A stretch of 64,000 nt of DNA, from assembly GCF_034702125.1 (NCBI RefSeq), contig NC_085860.1, positions 51,538,872 through 51,602,871 of the forward strand, given 5' to 3'. Position 1 is the first letter of the stretch. Each line of letters opens with the position of its first letter. Below are positions 45,748 to 63,749 of this stretch, piece by piece. Under the pieces are notes generated by a model. It had not been told where the DNA came from and made no database searches. It saw only the letters and a program-made list of their open reading frames with translations. A program made the position numbers and the translations under genes. The stretch comes from Engraulis encrasicolus (lineage: Eukaryota; Chordata; Actinopteri; Clupeiformes; Engraulidae).

Positions 45748-47463
45748 ATGAGCCATCCGCAGGGGAGATCAGAGAGGTATCTCTTGAAGTTTCGTTTCAA
45801 CACCACCGTAGACCACAAAGCAAAGTCAGGTAGGAATTCATTTCGTTTACGTTTCATTTAGGTATCATTCAAGATTTTAAGAGCAAGCCAGTAGCCAGCT
45901 TTAGGTACTTTCAGTGTAGTCCAGCCACCTGTAACATGCCTCCTTGTAAATTACATTTAACCCTCTACTGCATGGGGTTGCCATATGGCAACCGTAAAGT
46001 TTTTCCAGTTTTTCTAATAGAGGGTGCACTATAACCTGTTTATTTATACTTATTAGTGATAAGACAGCCTTTTACTTTGAAACCAAAAAAACTTTTCAGG
46101 TCACATGATTAAGAACTAAACACAGGAAGCCCTTTTTCATCACCTACTTTGGTGTGTGGAGGTCATCGCTCGAGGCCTCCATAAACCAAGGTATTACTAA
46201 CATTTCAGCCCAAAATATTGTTGTAAAAAAATACAAACACTATCTGGAATATGTAAACTCTTATTTTTAATAATTAAAACAACTTTAGATGCAAAGGTTT
46301 TTTTGTAAAATGGTAAAATGTTATGGTTGCCATATGGCAACTTCATGCAGTTATGGAACAACATTGTTGGCCATTCACCCCAATCAACCCCATTGGAATG
46401 ACTTAGAATTAGATTAGTATGAGGATATTTTTACAGATATTTCTTATAATTTTTGTGCCAAATAAATCATTTGTACTTATATTTGTAATTTTAGACATGC
46501 TTAATGTGAAAATGCATTGTAAATGTTTGCAAATAAGTGTAAACAACCTTTTCGGAAGCTTTTATGTAAATGTGTGTACATGTCTATGGGCCGTCTTGTA
46601 GACCATATTTTGCTATTTTACCAAAAATATTTTCACTAAATACTAAAAATATATATTTTTATTTATGTCATTTATTGAGTTTTAACATTCAGAGAGTAAT
46701 ATATTGAAGATTTATGAAGGGAAAATTCTCTTTTTAAGGAAAAACCTGATTTTACACAAGATTCCACGACTGCATGAAGTTGCCATATGGCAACCATTAG
46801 CTAAAATCTTAATTAAAAATATTTTTTTCAAATTTTTTTTGGAAATCTATTATTTAACTCATTTTAACACTAAAAAAGCACTGAAACATTTTTTACACTG
46901 TAAAAATAATAATTCATGCAGTAGAGGGTTAATGATTATGCCTCAAATGCACAGAATGTTGACAGCTTGCAAAAGTTTGGCTAAATTCAAAAGCTATAAA
47001 AGAAAGCAATATTTTGTAATTATTTTGGATAGGACAATATTGTTATTTTTCTTGCTCAAATGCAATATTGAAAAGTTGACACATACACAAGGCCTAGGCC
47101 TAATGGCATTACACCACAGGGCACTGATTACAACTGGAGCAATATGGGTCTAGGGCACCCATGCCATGGGCCATGGATGGATGGATGGATGGATAACGGC
47201 AGTGTAGTGTAGACTCGGGTAAGGCCTACACCACCCCTTAAAACCGCCCCTGGATGAGAGGTGGGGTAGGGGGTGGTAAATGACCCAGGGAGGTGTCAAA
47301 CCTGGATCCCCAATTCAAGTATTTGGTACAGGTACTCTATGTGCTGTTTCACAACACTCCCCACAGGTGATATGTAAGAATGCACTCAAGATGCACATTT
47401 GATCCCACCCCGTTTATCCTGCATCTCTTCATACTCTCTACATACTGTACGTACTGTCTGTAA

Positions 47464-47500
<37 letters not shown>

Positions 47501-49178
47501 GGGGGGGGGGATGTGAACTGATAGGCAATTAAGGCATTTTGCTATACTCAATTTGCAATGATGTATATTAGCTCTTTGTGTATGTTTTGTATCTGTGTAT
47601 CTACGTAAACTGTCAGACACCTTAATCTCCCTCGGGATTAATAAAAGTACTCTACTCTACTCTACTCCTCTCTACTCTACTCTACTCCACTCTACTCCAC
47701 TCTACTCTACTCTACTCCACTCTACTCTACTCTACTCTACTCTACAACACAACAGGGCCAGGGACTAAAAGCCCAGCTGGCAGGCATGGCGTCCAGGTGC
47801 GCGTGACCAACCGGCTGCCGAGCCCCCTGACCTCGGACCAGCTGCAGGCCGTCTCGCTGAGCATCCCGGGGCTCTACGTGCGCTCGCAGCAGTACCCGCC
47901 CGGCACCAGCAGGGGGGGCATGTTCCACTGCGGCCAGCTGCAGATCTATAGGCTGCCCCTCGCAGCAGCACCACCACCAGAGGGGCCGAGAGGAGAGCAG
48001 CCACCCAGCACAGCATCACCACCAGAGGGGCCGAGAGGAGAGCAGCTGCCCCTCACAACAGCCTCACCAGAGGGCCAGAGAGGGGAGCTGGAGCTAATGG
48101 ATGGTAACAGTACTGTGTATCTTGAATTTCTTTTCTTTTTTGTAAAAAAAAAAAAGTATTTTTTGGGCCTTTATTGTGACAGGACAGCGTGAGAGGAGAC
48201 AGGAAATGAGCAGGAGAGATATGGGGTAAGGCTGGGAAATGACCCCGGCTGGACTCGAACCGGGGTCCCCATGGGCATCCAAGCCCAAATGTGCCCAAAT
48301 GCAGCAGCAGGCTGGGCAGCACGCATGTTGCACATTTTGCCATTACAATGCATTTTGGTTAGAATGTGTCCTGCGCAGACTAACATCTGCTGCACCATAA
48401 CGAACAAGTCCAGGGCCTAGTATCTTGGATTTCTATGTAGAAGATAACAGCATCAAGTGTTGTTTCTGTCTAGGGTACAATCACATGTCTCGGTACTGCA
48501 TCAAGTAGTGCAGAGAAGTGTTCACATGATTTTCTGTCCATCTGTCTGTTTGCATACCTTGCTGTTGGTCTGTCTGCCTATCCATCCATCTGCATGAAAT
48601 GTAGATAGATAGACAGACAGATTCTGAAATCAATTAAGAAATGTCCTTATCTGCCTGATGTGTCTATCTATATATCAGGTGGCATGTGTGAGGAGCAGAA
48701 GCATGTTCTAGCCAATGAGATCGACGCTCACTCTCAGGCGAGTGATGCCGAGTTCTTCAGCTGCTCCGCCTCCGACGCGGTCTCAGATGTTACCAGCGGC
48801 AGCGGCGACTCCTTCAACACGGCCTGCGCTGACCTCGCGACCTCCGACGACCTCCGTGACCTTGCGACCTCCGACGACCTCCGTGACCTCTCGGCCTCCG
48901 ACTACAACAGCGCGCGGGTGCGCGTGGAGTTCAAAGGTGAACAGTACCTGCGTCTGCAGACCCCGGCGGCGGCGGCAGGAGGGGAGGAGGAGGATGTAGA
49001 GTGCAGCTGGGTGGTGACGGACGTCATGGAGGATGATGGGCAGCTGGTGTCGTCCATGCGGCTGGACTTCCTGAAGCCGAAGCCAGAGGTGCCTCGCTGG
49101 ATGAGACACCTGGAGGCGGAGCCGGACATGGAGGCGGAGCCGGAGGTGGAGGACCACAGTGGGACAGCAGGCCACTGA
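45748..49178 (+). CDS. Unrecognised acidic protein, 309 residues, 3 exons
   Basis: Exons 45748-45829, 47756-48103 and 48679-49178 (stop TGA) join in phase with good GT/AG borders. I do not recognise the protein. Exon 1 encodes MSHPQGRSERYLLKFRFNTT; exon 2 a globular-looking part (VRVTNRLPSPLTSDQL, then LSIPGLYVRSQQYPPGTS) followed by a Pro/Glu/Gly-rich tandem (PPEGPRGEQ twice, then PEGQRGE). Exon 3 is Ser/Asp-rich, with an exact 9-residue tandem LATSDDLRD (27-bp units, 48832-48885), then VRVEFKGEQYLRLQTP, CSWVVTDVMEDDG, RWMRHLEAEPDMEAEPE. No signal peptide or membrane segment. A poly(A) signal (49364) follows. Coding status is supported by frame-compatible exons and biased codons. Partner and function are unknown. 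Confidence 0.75.
45957..46932. mobile_element. Non-autonomous piggyBac-like element with TTAA flanks
   Basis: TTAA (45957-45960) and TTAA (46929-46932) bracket perfect inverted ends CCCTCTACTGCATG and CATGCAGTAGAGGG; TTAA targets and CCC ends are piggyBac hallmarks. The 968-bp body contains the palindrome ttgccatatggcaa three times (about 45969, 46325, 46780) and no transposase frame. Lies in intron 1 of the unknown gene. Confidence 0.88.
47440..47745 (+). mobile_element. LINE 3' tail ending at a splice acceptor
   Basis: A TG/GA/G microsatellite (47466-47511) is followed by ctgtcagacaccttaatctc, cctcgggattaataaaagta, the end of an L2/Rex1 LINE like the one at 30280-30340, then about 100 bp of CTCTA repeats ending 10 bp before the acceptor at 47755. 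Confidence 0.75.
48150..48300 (-). repeat. tRNA-derived SINE copy, family A
   Basis: ggaaatgagcaggagagata, then ctggactcgaaccggggtcc, in the second intron of the unknown gene; matches the family at 2345-2510. Confidence 0.65.
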
Positions 49179-49477
49179 ATTCTATTCGCCATTTTTATCC
49201 TAACTCTGGGGTGGGCATTTATTAAAACATGTATTTTTTATTTTTTAGCATTTTTATTTCACCTGACACGAACACAGAAAAGAAAAATGGTTACCACTCA
49301 TGAAACTGCACTGCATTAATAGTTATATTGATATCAGAGATGGAGCATTAAAAAATATGACAAAATAAAGTTGGAATATGTTCTCAATAATGCACTAATT
49401 TCTTGTTATTATTTGTTATTAGATGTTAATAGACAACTGCATTCAAGGCTCTAAACGAAGTCAAGATCAAAAACATA

Positions 49478-50962
49478 CCTGGGGTGCGATTCTCAAAGTG
49501 CGAAGTAGCTAGTTTGTTAGCAATGTTGCATAGTAAATACTATAAAAGTTGCTAACTCTTGTGTCTCGAACGTTAGCACACAAAGTAACTACTGCTTGGA
49601 GTAATGTGCACTCTGAAGTAGTGGTGACTTTGAAAGTGAGGTGCCTCCTATCCGTATCTGGACAGTGAAGTTGAAGTACAGCTGGAGTAGATCCATTGAG
49701 TCCAGACATCACCTCAGCCACCCCAAGTAACACACAGCGCTAGTCTACTTCAGAGCGTGACTCCACCCATTAGCTAAACTTGTAGTACATATTTGACCAC
49801 AAATGTGTCAATATCTTTTAATCCTGTGGTGCAAAAGCGATGAAAATCAATCGACATGCACACAAAGTGATGATACAGCTGTGAGAGTGTTCAGAACACA
49901 AATTCACGTCATGTCATTTGTTCGTGAAAAAAAACCGTCATATCCTTGGAATCTGATGAATCCCACACTAATAATATACTTTTAGCTGTATGCCGATTGA
50001 ATTGCGTCTCATTTCGATGTGTAATTTGTGAAATATTTAGATAAGAAAGTATTGGTTTCTCCCGGAAATGCGCTGGATTACGTGTCAACTATTTAAAAAA
50101 TTTTGGCGCGAATTTCATTTCATAGCCTAGGGGTATTTACGCTTGCCTATCAATGGGAAGACGCGAGCCACGCAGGTTCGAAACCAGTGTGCAGCATGTT
50201 GACAACAACTCGTGAAATCGTGTTTTGGACCCTACAGTGTAACACATTTTCCCTTGGCTGCACGTGTGTGTTGGTAATGCACAACATAAATTATCTATTT
50301 CTGCCAGATATTTCCAAAATTGTGGCACTGTAACCATGTGGATTCGAACCGGTGTGGCTTCTGTTTTCCCATTGGGATGCAAGCGTGAATACCACTAGAC
50401 TATGGAATGAAATCTGCGCGAAAATTTCTCAGGGATATGACACTTTAACAGACGATTTTCTGGGAGTAACCACAACTTTATTGTCCAAATATTTTACAAA
50501 TTACACCTCGGAATGAAACGAAATCCAATCGGCATGCAGATAATACTGCATTATTGGTGCGGATGGTGTCAGATTGTAATGCCACGGCCGTGTTTTTTCA
50601 CAAAGAAATTACAAGGTGTGTTGTGGAGGAAACAGCGGAGTCACGGTGTCGTGACATCCAATCAAATGTGCTGGTGGTGGTTGTACATTATTGCTTTCTA
50701 CTTCACGCACTGAATTTAGGAGGAAACAGCTGAATCATGACTCAGCAATCATGCATATCTCTTGTTGCTTCTTTGGTCACGCACTGCAATGCCAAGAAAG
50801 TAAGTAGCGGTGTGGACTCAGGAAAGCAGCCGCACTACTTTTGGCTTACTGTGGGAATAGTAAGGTTTCGAGAAATGCACGGATTTCGCCTTGAAGTAAG
50901 TTGATAACTACAAAGTACGTCTGTAGTTCAAAGCTAACATTGCGGGAACGCACCCCTGGAGT
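49478..50962. mobile_element. Foldback element with ~740-bp inverted arms
   Basis: The left end cctggggtgcgattc is mirrored by gaacgcacccctgg at the right. Inner arms pair over long distance: gtgtaatttgtgaaatattt (50020) with aaatattttacaaattacac (50487), tatgccgattgaattgcg (49988) with aaatccaatcggcatgca (50521), and catagcctaggggtatttac (50122) with gaataccactagactatgg (50386). The centre is near 50225. The arms contain gcaggttcgaaacc / ggattcgaaccggtg. Confidence 0.8.
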
Positions 50963-52322
50963 GTTAGAGAATCTCTCTTTAAAGGTGATTGTGCAGGTTA
51001 AGATTTAAAGTAATTGTCATCACTTTCTTGTTAGTGGTACACATTTAAACTGTTATCTATCGTATTTGATTTGGTTGGGTACAAAACAATACAATATGAA
51101 AAAAAAGTGTCAATTATTCTTTACCTGTAATGCAGTGCATATCATGTGAAATCAATGTGTCATCATCACTAAATTTTGTTTAAAAAGAAATGGTAGTAAA
51201 TTAGCTTTTTTTAGAGAACCTTCAATGGTTACATGATACAGTATCTTGAGTGTTTGAAGTACCTTGTTTAGTACCTTATTAGTGGTTAACCTGCACAACC
51301 ACAATACACCACAGGACATTTTTAACATTGTAGGTTTTGTGGTGAGCATGAGTGGCTTGATTTATCAATTAATCAATCAATTAATATTATTATTATTAAA
51401 CGGGTATGTTCTCCCGTGTCCAGGGAGAGAGGGGCCCCAGAATTCTGTCCTTATTACATTGTACGTATGGGGGGTCCTTTCAGATGACTTTGCCCCGGGC
51501 CCAGCCACAGCTGTCAGAGGCCCTGACCACAACTAGTTATGGCCACTCCATCACAGTGACATTTAGTAGTGGTAGGCCTTTACCTTTTGTCTTTAGTGAA
51601 GAAGCGAGCCACAGGGTCGCTGTCAGCTTTGGGACAAGGCCTCTCTGGGGAGGTGTTACAGATTCTAAGGGCCCAATCACTGACAGCACTGACAGGGGCC
51701 CTCAAAGGGCCCAAAAAATGTGTATCTTTCATGCAGAGGCGCATTTTGTCACCAGGCTAGGCAGGCAGCTGCTTGGGGCCCCCAAGCCTAGATGGTTAAT
51801 AATATTTAATAATTTAATTTTCGCTTGGGGCCCCAACTTATCCTAGAATCACCTCTGCTTTCATGGGGCCCTACATTTCTGGCAGCGCCCCTGCTCCCTG
51901 GGCCCAGGGCAATTGGCCCCTGTGTTTATATTTGGCCTGACCTCATTCAACATTTTTGTACGTGTACATTGCTTCAACGACATTTCCGTTGTGTTCTATA
52001 TTTATAATTCTACAAATGGGTCTATAGGCTATTGGTTTCAGTTTCAACCAGACTTGCCACTAGCTCCTCCTCTTTCCTCAACTTCCCTCTATTTCAAAGT
52101 GTGATATGATATCGGACATTGGCACCGCTGTAGTAGCAATCTTATAGAGGAGCAAATATTGTTAAAGAATTAACTGTTTTTCTTCGTGATCAACGCCCTT
52201 CGTGCACAGCTGAATTACGCACGGTTTTACGCTTTAGCTGTTTTGGTAAGCAAATCGTGCATTGCCGCCAGTCCGCCACAACCTGCAGTACGAAAAGTGT
52301 GACACCTTGAACAACTTCAAGA
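50963..52322. other. Intergenic repeats and bcl2l14 5' flank
   Basis: 50963-51400 shows nothing recognisable. 51400-51920 is a patchwork of the GC-rich dispersed repeat (tttcagatgactttgccccg, caggctaggcaggcagctgc, ccccaagcc). 52130-52322 is the likely promoter/5' UTR of bcl2l14, without an evident TATA box. Confidence 0.45.
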
Positions 52323-54596
52323 ATGGAGCCGGGAGAGTCCATTGCAGCCAGTTCAGAATTCAAGTTGCTTCAGGCTTACTGCGAAAGGCGGACGAAGAAG
52401 AAGACAAAGTCGAAGAAGAGAATAAGCGCTTTCAATGACTCGCCCGTAACTGACATGAGCGTGCCAAATACGCGTCTGTTCCTGTTCAGCGCAGCACCTC
52501 AGCATCAAAGTGGTCCTCCGCTGCTTCGGGGTCCCGTGCGTCAGTCGGACGGAGGTAGGAGAGCCATTCATTCAGCTCGTCGGGGTGAGGGTGAGACACA
52601 GTGGGGAAACTGCGGAAGACTGTCCACTTTGCCAGATGCACAATGGCGTTGCGCTATTTATGACAGATTGACAATTAAACGTGTAGTTGTTGTAGTAGTT
52701 TGGCTTTAATTACAGCAAGTTCATCATTCATGCTGAATATGGTCTTTTTTTAATGGTGGGTGCCTGGGTGGTAAAAGCTGGGTGTATTAGTCTACTAGAA
52801 GGGCTTGATACGAAACAGGAAATTCATAAGGAACCGCGCACACCTATTAATTAAATAACACGGTCTTAAAACTTCTCTATTTAGATGAGCTGGGCAATGT
52901 GGCTGACAAACTCACCCAGATTGCAGACAATGTGGACGTGGAGTGCGGCAGACTGGAGTGTGACTTCGGCGAGGAAGGTAGGCAATGACTTTTAATCTGA
53001 CCGACACTAGATAGGCCTTTATGAATAATTAACCCAACCACTCATGTGATCTGCTTGCAGCGGTTGGCAAGTAGGCCTAACTAGGCTACCTGCACTACAT
53101 TCACATGTTTCAATTGCTGTACCTGTCGCTCTATGTTGCATCTGATAGACCACTCTGTGGCATTGCAGATGTCATTCAGAAACTGGTTGCATTGCTGCGA
53201 TCAACTGGGGATGAGCTGGATGCAGAGGTATGTTGGAGAGAAATTGGTTTAGCATAATTTTCTGTTTAAAAAACGTACACTCACAAATATATATATCACC
53301 ATGTTCATCCTAACCATCCAGAAATATTGAGTGAAAGGACATTTCTCTACTCAATGGGGCAATGACAACACCCTGTACCACTTCTCTCCACCCCTGCACC
53401 TCCTCTCCACCCGCTATCCTCCATCTCCTCTTCACCTCCTCTCCTCCATCTCCTCTCCAACCCCTCTCCCTCTTCACCTCCTCTGCTCCATCTCCTCTCC
53501 ACCCCCTCTCCTCCATCTCCTCTCCACCCCTGCACCTCCTCTCCACCCGCTATCCTCCATCTCCTCTTCACCCCCTCTCCTCCATCTCATCTCCTCTCCA
53601 CCCGCTATCCTCCATCTCACCTCCTCTCCACCCGCTATCCTCCATCTCCTCTTCACCCCCTCTCCTCCACCCCCTCCCTCTCCACCCGCTATCCTCCACC
53701 CCCTCTCCTCTACCCCCTCCCTCTCCACCCGCTATCCTCCATCTCACCTCCCTCTCCACCCGCTATCCTCCACCCCCTCCCTCTTCACCTCCTCTGCTCC
53801 ATCTCCTCTCCACCCCCTCTCCTCCATCTCCTCTCCACCCCCTCTCCTCCATCTCCTCTTCAACCCCTCTCCCTCCACCTCAGCTCAAGAAAAACCCAGC
53901 ACTGCTCAAGCAGCTCCAGGACTCCTTCTCCTACAGTCTGTTTGAGAGGGTCACCCAGACCTTCCTGTCCTACGTGCTGCCCTCCCCCTCCTCTCCCTCC
54001 GCTGCATCAGCCTCTGCAGCCTCTTCCTCCGCCTCTTCCTCTTCCTCCGCCTCCGCCTCCGCCTCTTCCTCCGCTTCTGGCTCCGCCACACCCAGCTCTC
54101 AGCAGGCCCAGCAGATTGCCATGACCTTTGAAGTGACCAGCAGGCTCTCGGTACTGGACGGGCAGCCCATGAACCGGGTCCTGGGCTTTGGCGCCCAGTA
54201 CCTACAGCAGAACTACTCTGGCTGGGTGCAGCAACATGGAGGCTGGGTAAGCGGGCACGGCCGGCAACACACATGCAGGCAAACGTGCATACCTTACATA
54301 CTGTATACTCAAGGCACACACAGATGCATACAATGATGCATTCACGTGGGCACTGCATGCGGATACACACTCATACACACACACACACACACATACACAC
54401 ACAACCTCATGGTATTCAGGCAGGCTTACACACATAGGTGTCATATAAGGCGTATATAGGCTACTGCACATAGATGGCACAGGTGTCATGTACTCTACAC
54501 CTAAAAAGTCCAACGCTGTGTTTCTGTTTTGGTTCCCCACAGGACAAGGCTTTTGACGCCCAGGATGATGATGATGATGATGATGAAGTCCAGTAG
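52323..54596 (+). CDS. bcl2l14: Bcl-2-like protein 14 (Bcl-G type), 5 coding exons
   Basis: Exons 52323-52554, 52885-52977, 53169-53227, 53884-54246 and 54543-54596 join in frame to 266 residues; human BCL2L14 is 327. A Lys-rich stretch (RRTKKKTKSKKR) lies near residue 22-33. A BH3-like motif ALLRSTGDELDAE is at about 116-128. Then come NPALLKQLQDSFSYSLFERV and DGQPMNRVLGFGAQYL and WVQQHGGW (BH2-like), all closely matching Bcl-G. Family knowledge: a Bcl-2-fold protein linked to apoptosis, with debated potency. Odd points: residues about 162-198 are a Ser/Ala tract inserted in the Bcl-2 fold, the C-terminus is a run of seven Asp (a GAT repeat) plus EVQ, and there is no C-terminal membrane anchor. 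Poly(A) signal at 54843. Convergent with tph2. Confidence 0.92.
53380..53880 (+). repeat. Pyrimidine-rich minisatellite forming the upstream region of bcl2l14 exon 4
   Basis: About 500 bp of ctcctctccaccc, gctatcctccatctc, and ccctctcctccat units on one strand, almost free of G. It ends in cctccacctcag, the acceptor for the exon at 53884, so an enormous polypyrimidine tract precedes it. Confidence 0.93.
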
Positions 54597-56046
54597 GAGG
54601 AGGAGGAGGATTAGGAGGTCTACTCTGTTTGCTTTCTTCACCCTCTCAGGGAGGTACTGTGCCTCAGGGAATACTATGGGCTCCATTTCCAACGAGTAGC
54701 GAGTAGCTTACCTCCTGTCCTCGCCTTTTGCTTGTGCCATTGTGCTTTGCAGCCCCCCCCCCCCCCCCATTCAACTTCCTGATTGCAAATGAGGAAATTA
54801 CCTTTTAATTGTGCTTCTTTGACATAAATATATATTGACATAAATAAAACTTCAAATCTAAATTGAATCTAAATTTGAATAAAACTCAGCAGTGACGTCT
54901 TTCCTCGCGTCACGAGTCCACAAGCCAAAGGAGAGGACGGGAGTTACTAGATTGAGTTGGACCCCTTGCTGTGCCAAAGGCTAAGAGTACTTACTACCTC
55001 TTCATATTGCACTGCCGACCATGTTGCACTACGATCATCACTGATGCTGTAAGTTAGTTACACACGGTAACCAAACCAAAGATTTTCAATATGGCCGCCA
55101 AGACAAAGTGTCACTACGCGTCACCAATGAAAAAAAGTGGCATCAAGTCCTGTCCCCTAGAAGAGGGTGTGGCATTCCATTGAACTGCACTCATCCTCCT
55201 AGTCTCCTAAAGGGGCACGGCTGCCATAGGATGGCCACTTAGAACCTTAAGTCACATTGATTCCCGAAGAAGCTCCTTACAAACCATCTCTTCCGTGACA
55301 AGATCATGTCGTGCCAACAGGTTGAACATGAAGTTGTTGACTAACTGCTACTGTCTGTAACAGCATCAATGATTGCAGTGCAACATGGACTACAGGGACT
55401 GCAGACTTAACATCTCCAGGGCCGAGGCATCCAATTGCTCTCAGCATCCAAAAAAACATTTCATACACAAGAGAAGGGCACATTGTCTATCTATATCATT
55501 GTAATTACACCGTAGGCCTACTACACCTGTTGTCCCAGAACAGCCAAGAGTGAGTATACAGCAGTATGTGATATATCAAGGACATCTTGAATGTGATAAT
55601 AACAGGCTCGCTGCCACACCATGTATGAAGGAATATACATCAATATTTTACCTGTGTAATTCTGTAAGTTGTCACAGTGAAAAATACTGTTTCATACCAG
55701 TGATGAATGTGTATATATTTTTTTGTAAGACACCAAAGATTTTATTCATATCATACCACTAGCTTTGAGCAGAAATAAGAAATGTGATTCATATTTTTTA
55801 ATAAATAAATGAATAAATAATCCTAGCGCCGTTTTGAACATGAGTTAATAAGCATTGACAATGGTGGAGGCGTGCAGTGTTTTAGATGCAAGGGGACACT
55901 TTATTCACTGTACATACAATAGAGCATTATAGGTCTGACATAGAACTGACCCACACACATACAGAGGAAACCAGGATAAATCAGGCACTGACTCCACTTT
56001 TAGACTCAGGGATTTTGATTAGTGATTATTACACATTTTGATTTTT

Positions 56047-56093
<47 letters not shown>

Positions 56094-57336
56094 TGCTGTA
56101 GTAGTACTAGTTATGGTTGTGGTAAGAATTATTTGTGTAGCACTTCTGATACGCAGGCTGTTAATGCGAATGAACGAATGACACAGAAAATGCAGAATAT
56201 ATACAGTACATATAAAAAAACCCTAAAATTAAAGACAGGAAACAGAAGAGGAAGTGCAGATGACAGTGTGAAGACAAGTTCTCATATTTGCACAGCGTTT
56301 TTGCATTTTGTTTTGTTTTCTTTTGTGTTGCTGTTCCTGTTATTTGATCTGTGTCATATGACCGCAGGCCAGGCGACCTGCATGCAGTTCACCTCGTATA
56401 ACATGCTGGGATCGTGACGATGCATTTTTGTTTTGCATCAAAGCCATTCATATTCGATAGCATGCAGCAGCATAGCGGTAAGCCTTGGTGATGCTGTGTG
56501 GAGTGGTGGCAGGCAGGCACTCCTGAGGAGTACTTGATGCAGAGAGAGTGAAGAGGGCTAGGGGTCTCAGCAGTGACGAGTACTATCAAGATCTAGCCTG
56601 GCTATCACGACTTGGTCTGGTCTACTCGAGTTGGCAGCTCATTTTATTTATCACTGTAGTAAATGTTATTTTAAGCTAAGTGTGAGAGTTTTCTTCCAGC
56701 ATGAGACGTTGTGACAGTTCTATTCATTATAAGCATTAGCCTACTACAAATCATCTCAGTACTGTAAAGTAGTGATAGTAGGCCATTCAAAGCAGTTGTG
56801 GGTTAAGACACATGGCGGAATGCATTTCAAACACTCACAGAATTTATGACTAGACACACCCTAGACAAAAGTGCTGACAGTTTTACATAATAATTTGAAT
56901 AGCTCTATGTCTTAAACGCCCAGATATCTTGTCATCATTGAAATAACTCTTAAGTCTTAAAGCAATACCACACCATTTCTGGAAATAAATGCATCTTACA
57001 CCTCCCTCTGAGGTAAAAAAAAAGAAAAGAAAAGAAATGAGATTTACCTTTCTCCTATACTTCCAGTCGTCATAGACTGGTGATGTTACTTCTCATTCCA
57101 AGCTAACAATTATCATTGATTCTTATAGGACCAATTAGCAGCTAATGATTTAATTATACAGAGTGTGCTAGCTTGGAGGTAGAATTTACCTTACCAGAGA
57201 AGGGTTGGAAGTGCAGGAGAAAGGTGAAACTCAAACATTTGACTCAGGGTAGGTGGAATGGATTAATTATTTCCCGAAATTATGCAGTATCCCTTTAAAA
57301 GACCAAATCTCCTCATAAGAATAACTCAAATAAGCC
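54597..57336. other. Intergenic region between bcl2l14 and tph2 (tail to tail)
   Basis: AATAAA at 54843 serves bcl2l14. A C-run lies at 54753-54768 and a TAG trinucleotide array at 56047-56092. tttatt at 55900-55905 reads AATAAA on the - strand and is one candidate end for tph2. No gene seen. Confidence 0.5.

Positions 57337-63749
<6,413 letters not shown>

Noticed and set aside
53331..54336. Open frames over 200 codons rich in Ser/Pro/Leu upstream of bcl2l14 exon 4
   Set aside because: Produced by the stop-poor pyrimidine minisatellite; only the part from 53884 is coding, as its frame joins the other bcl2l14 exons.
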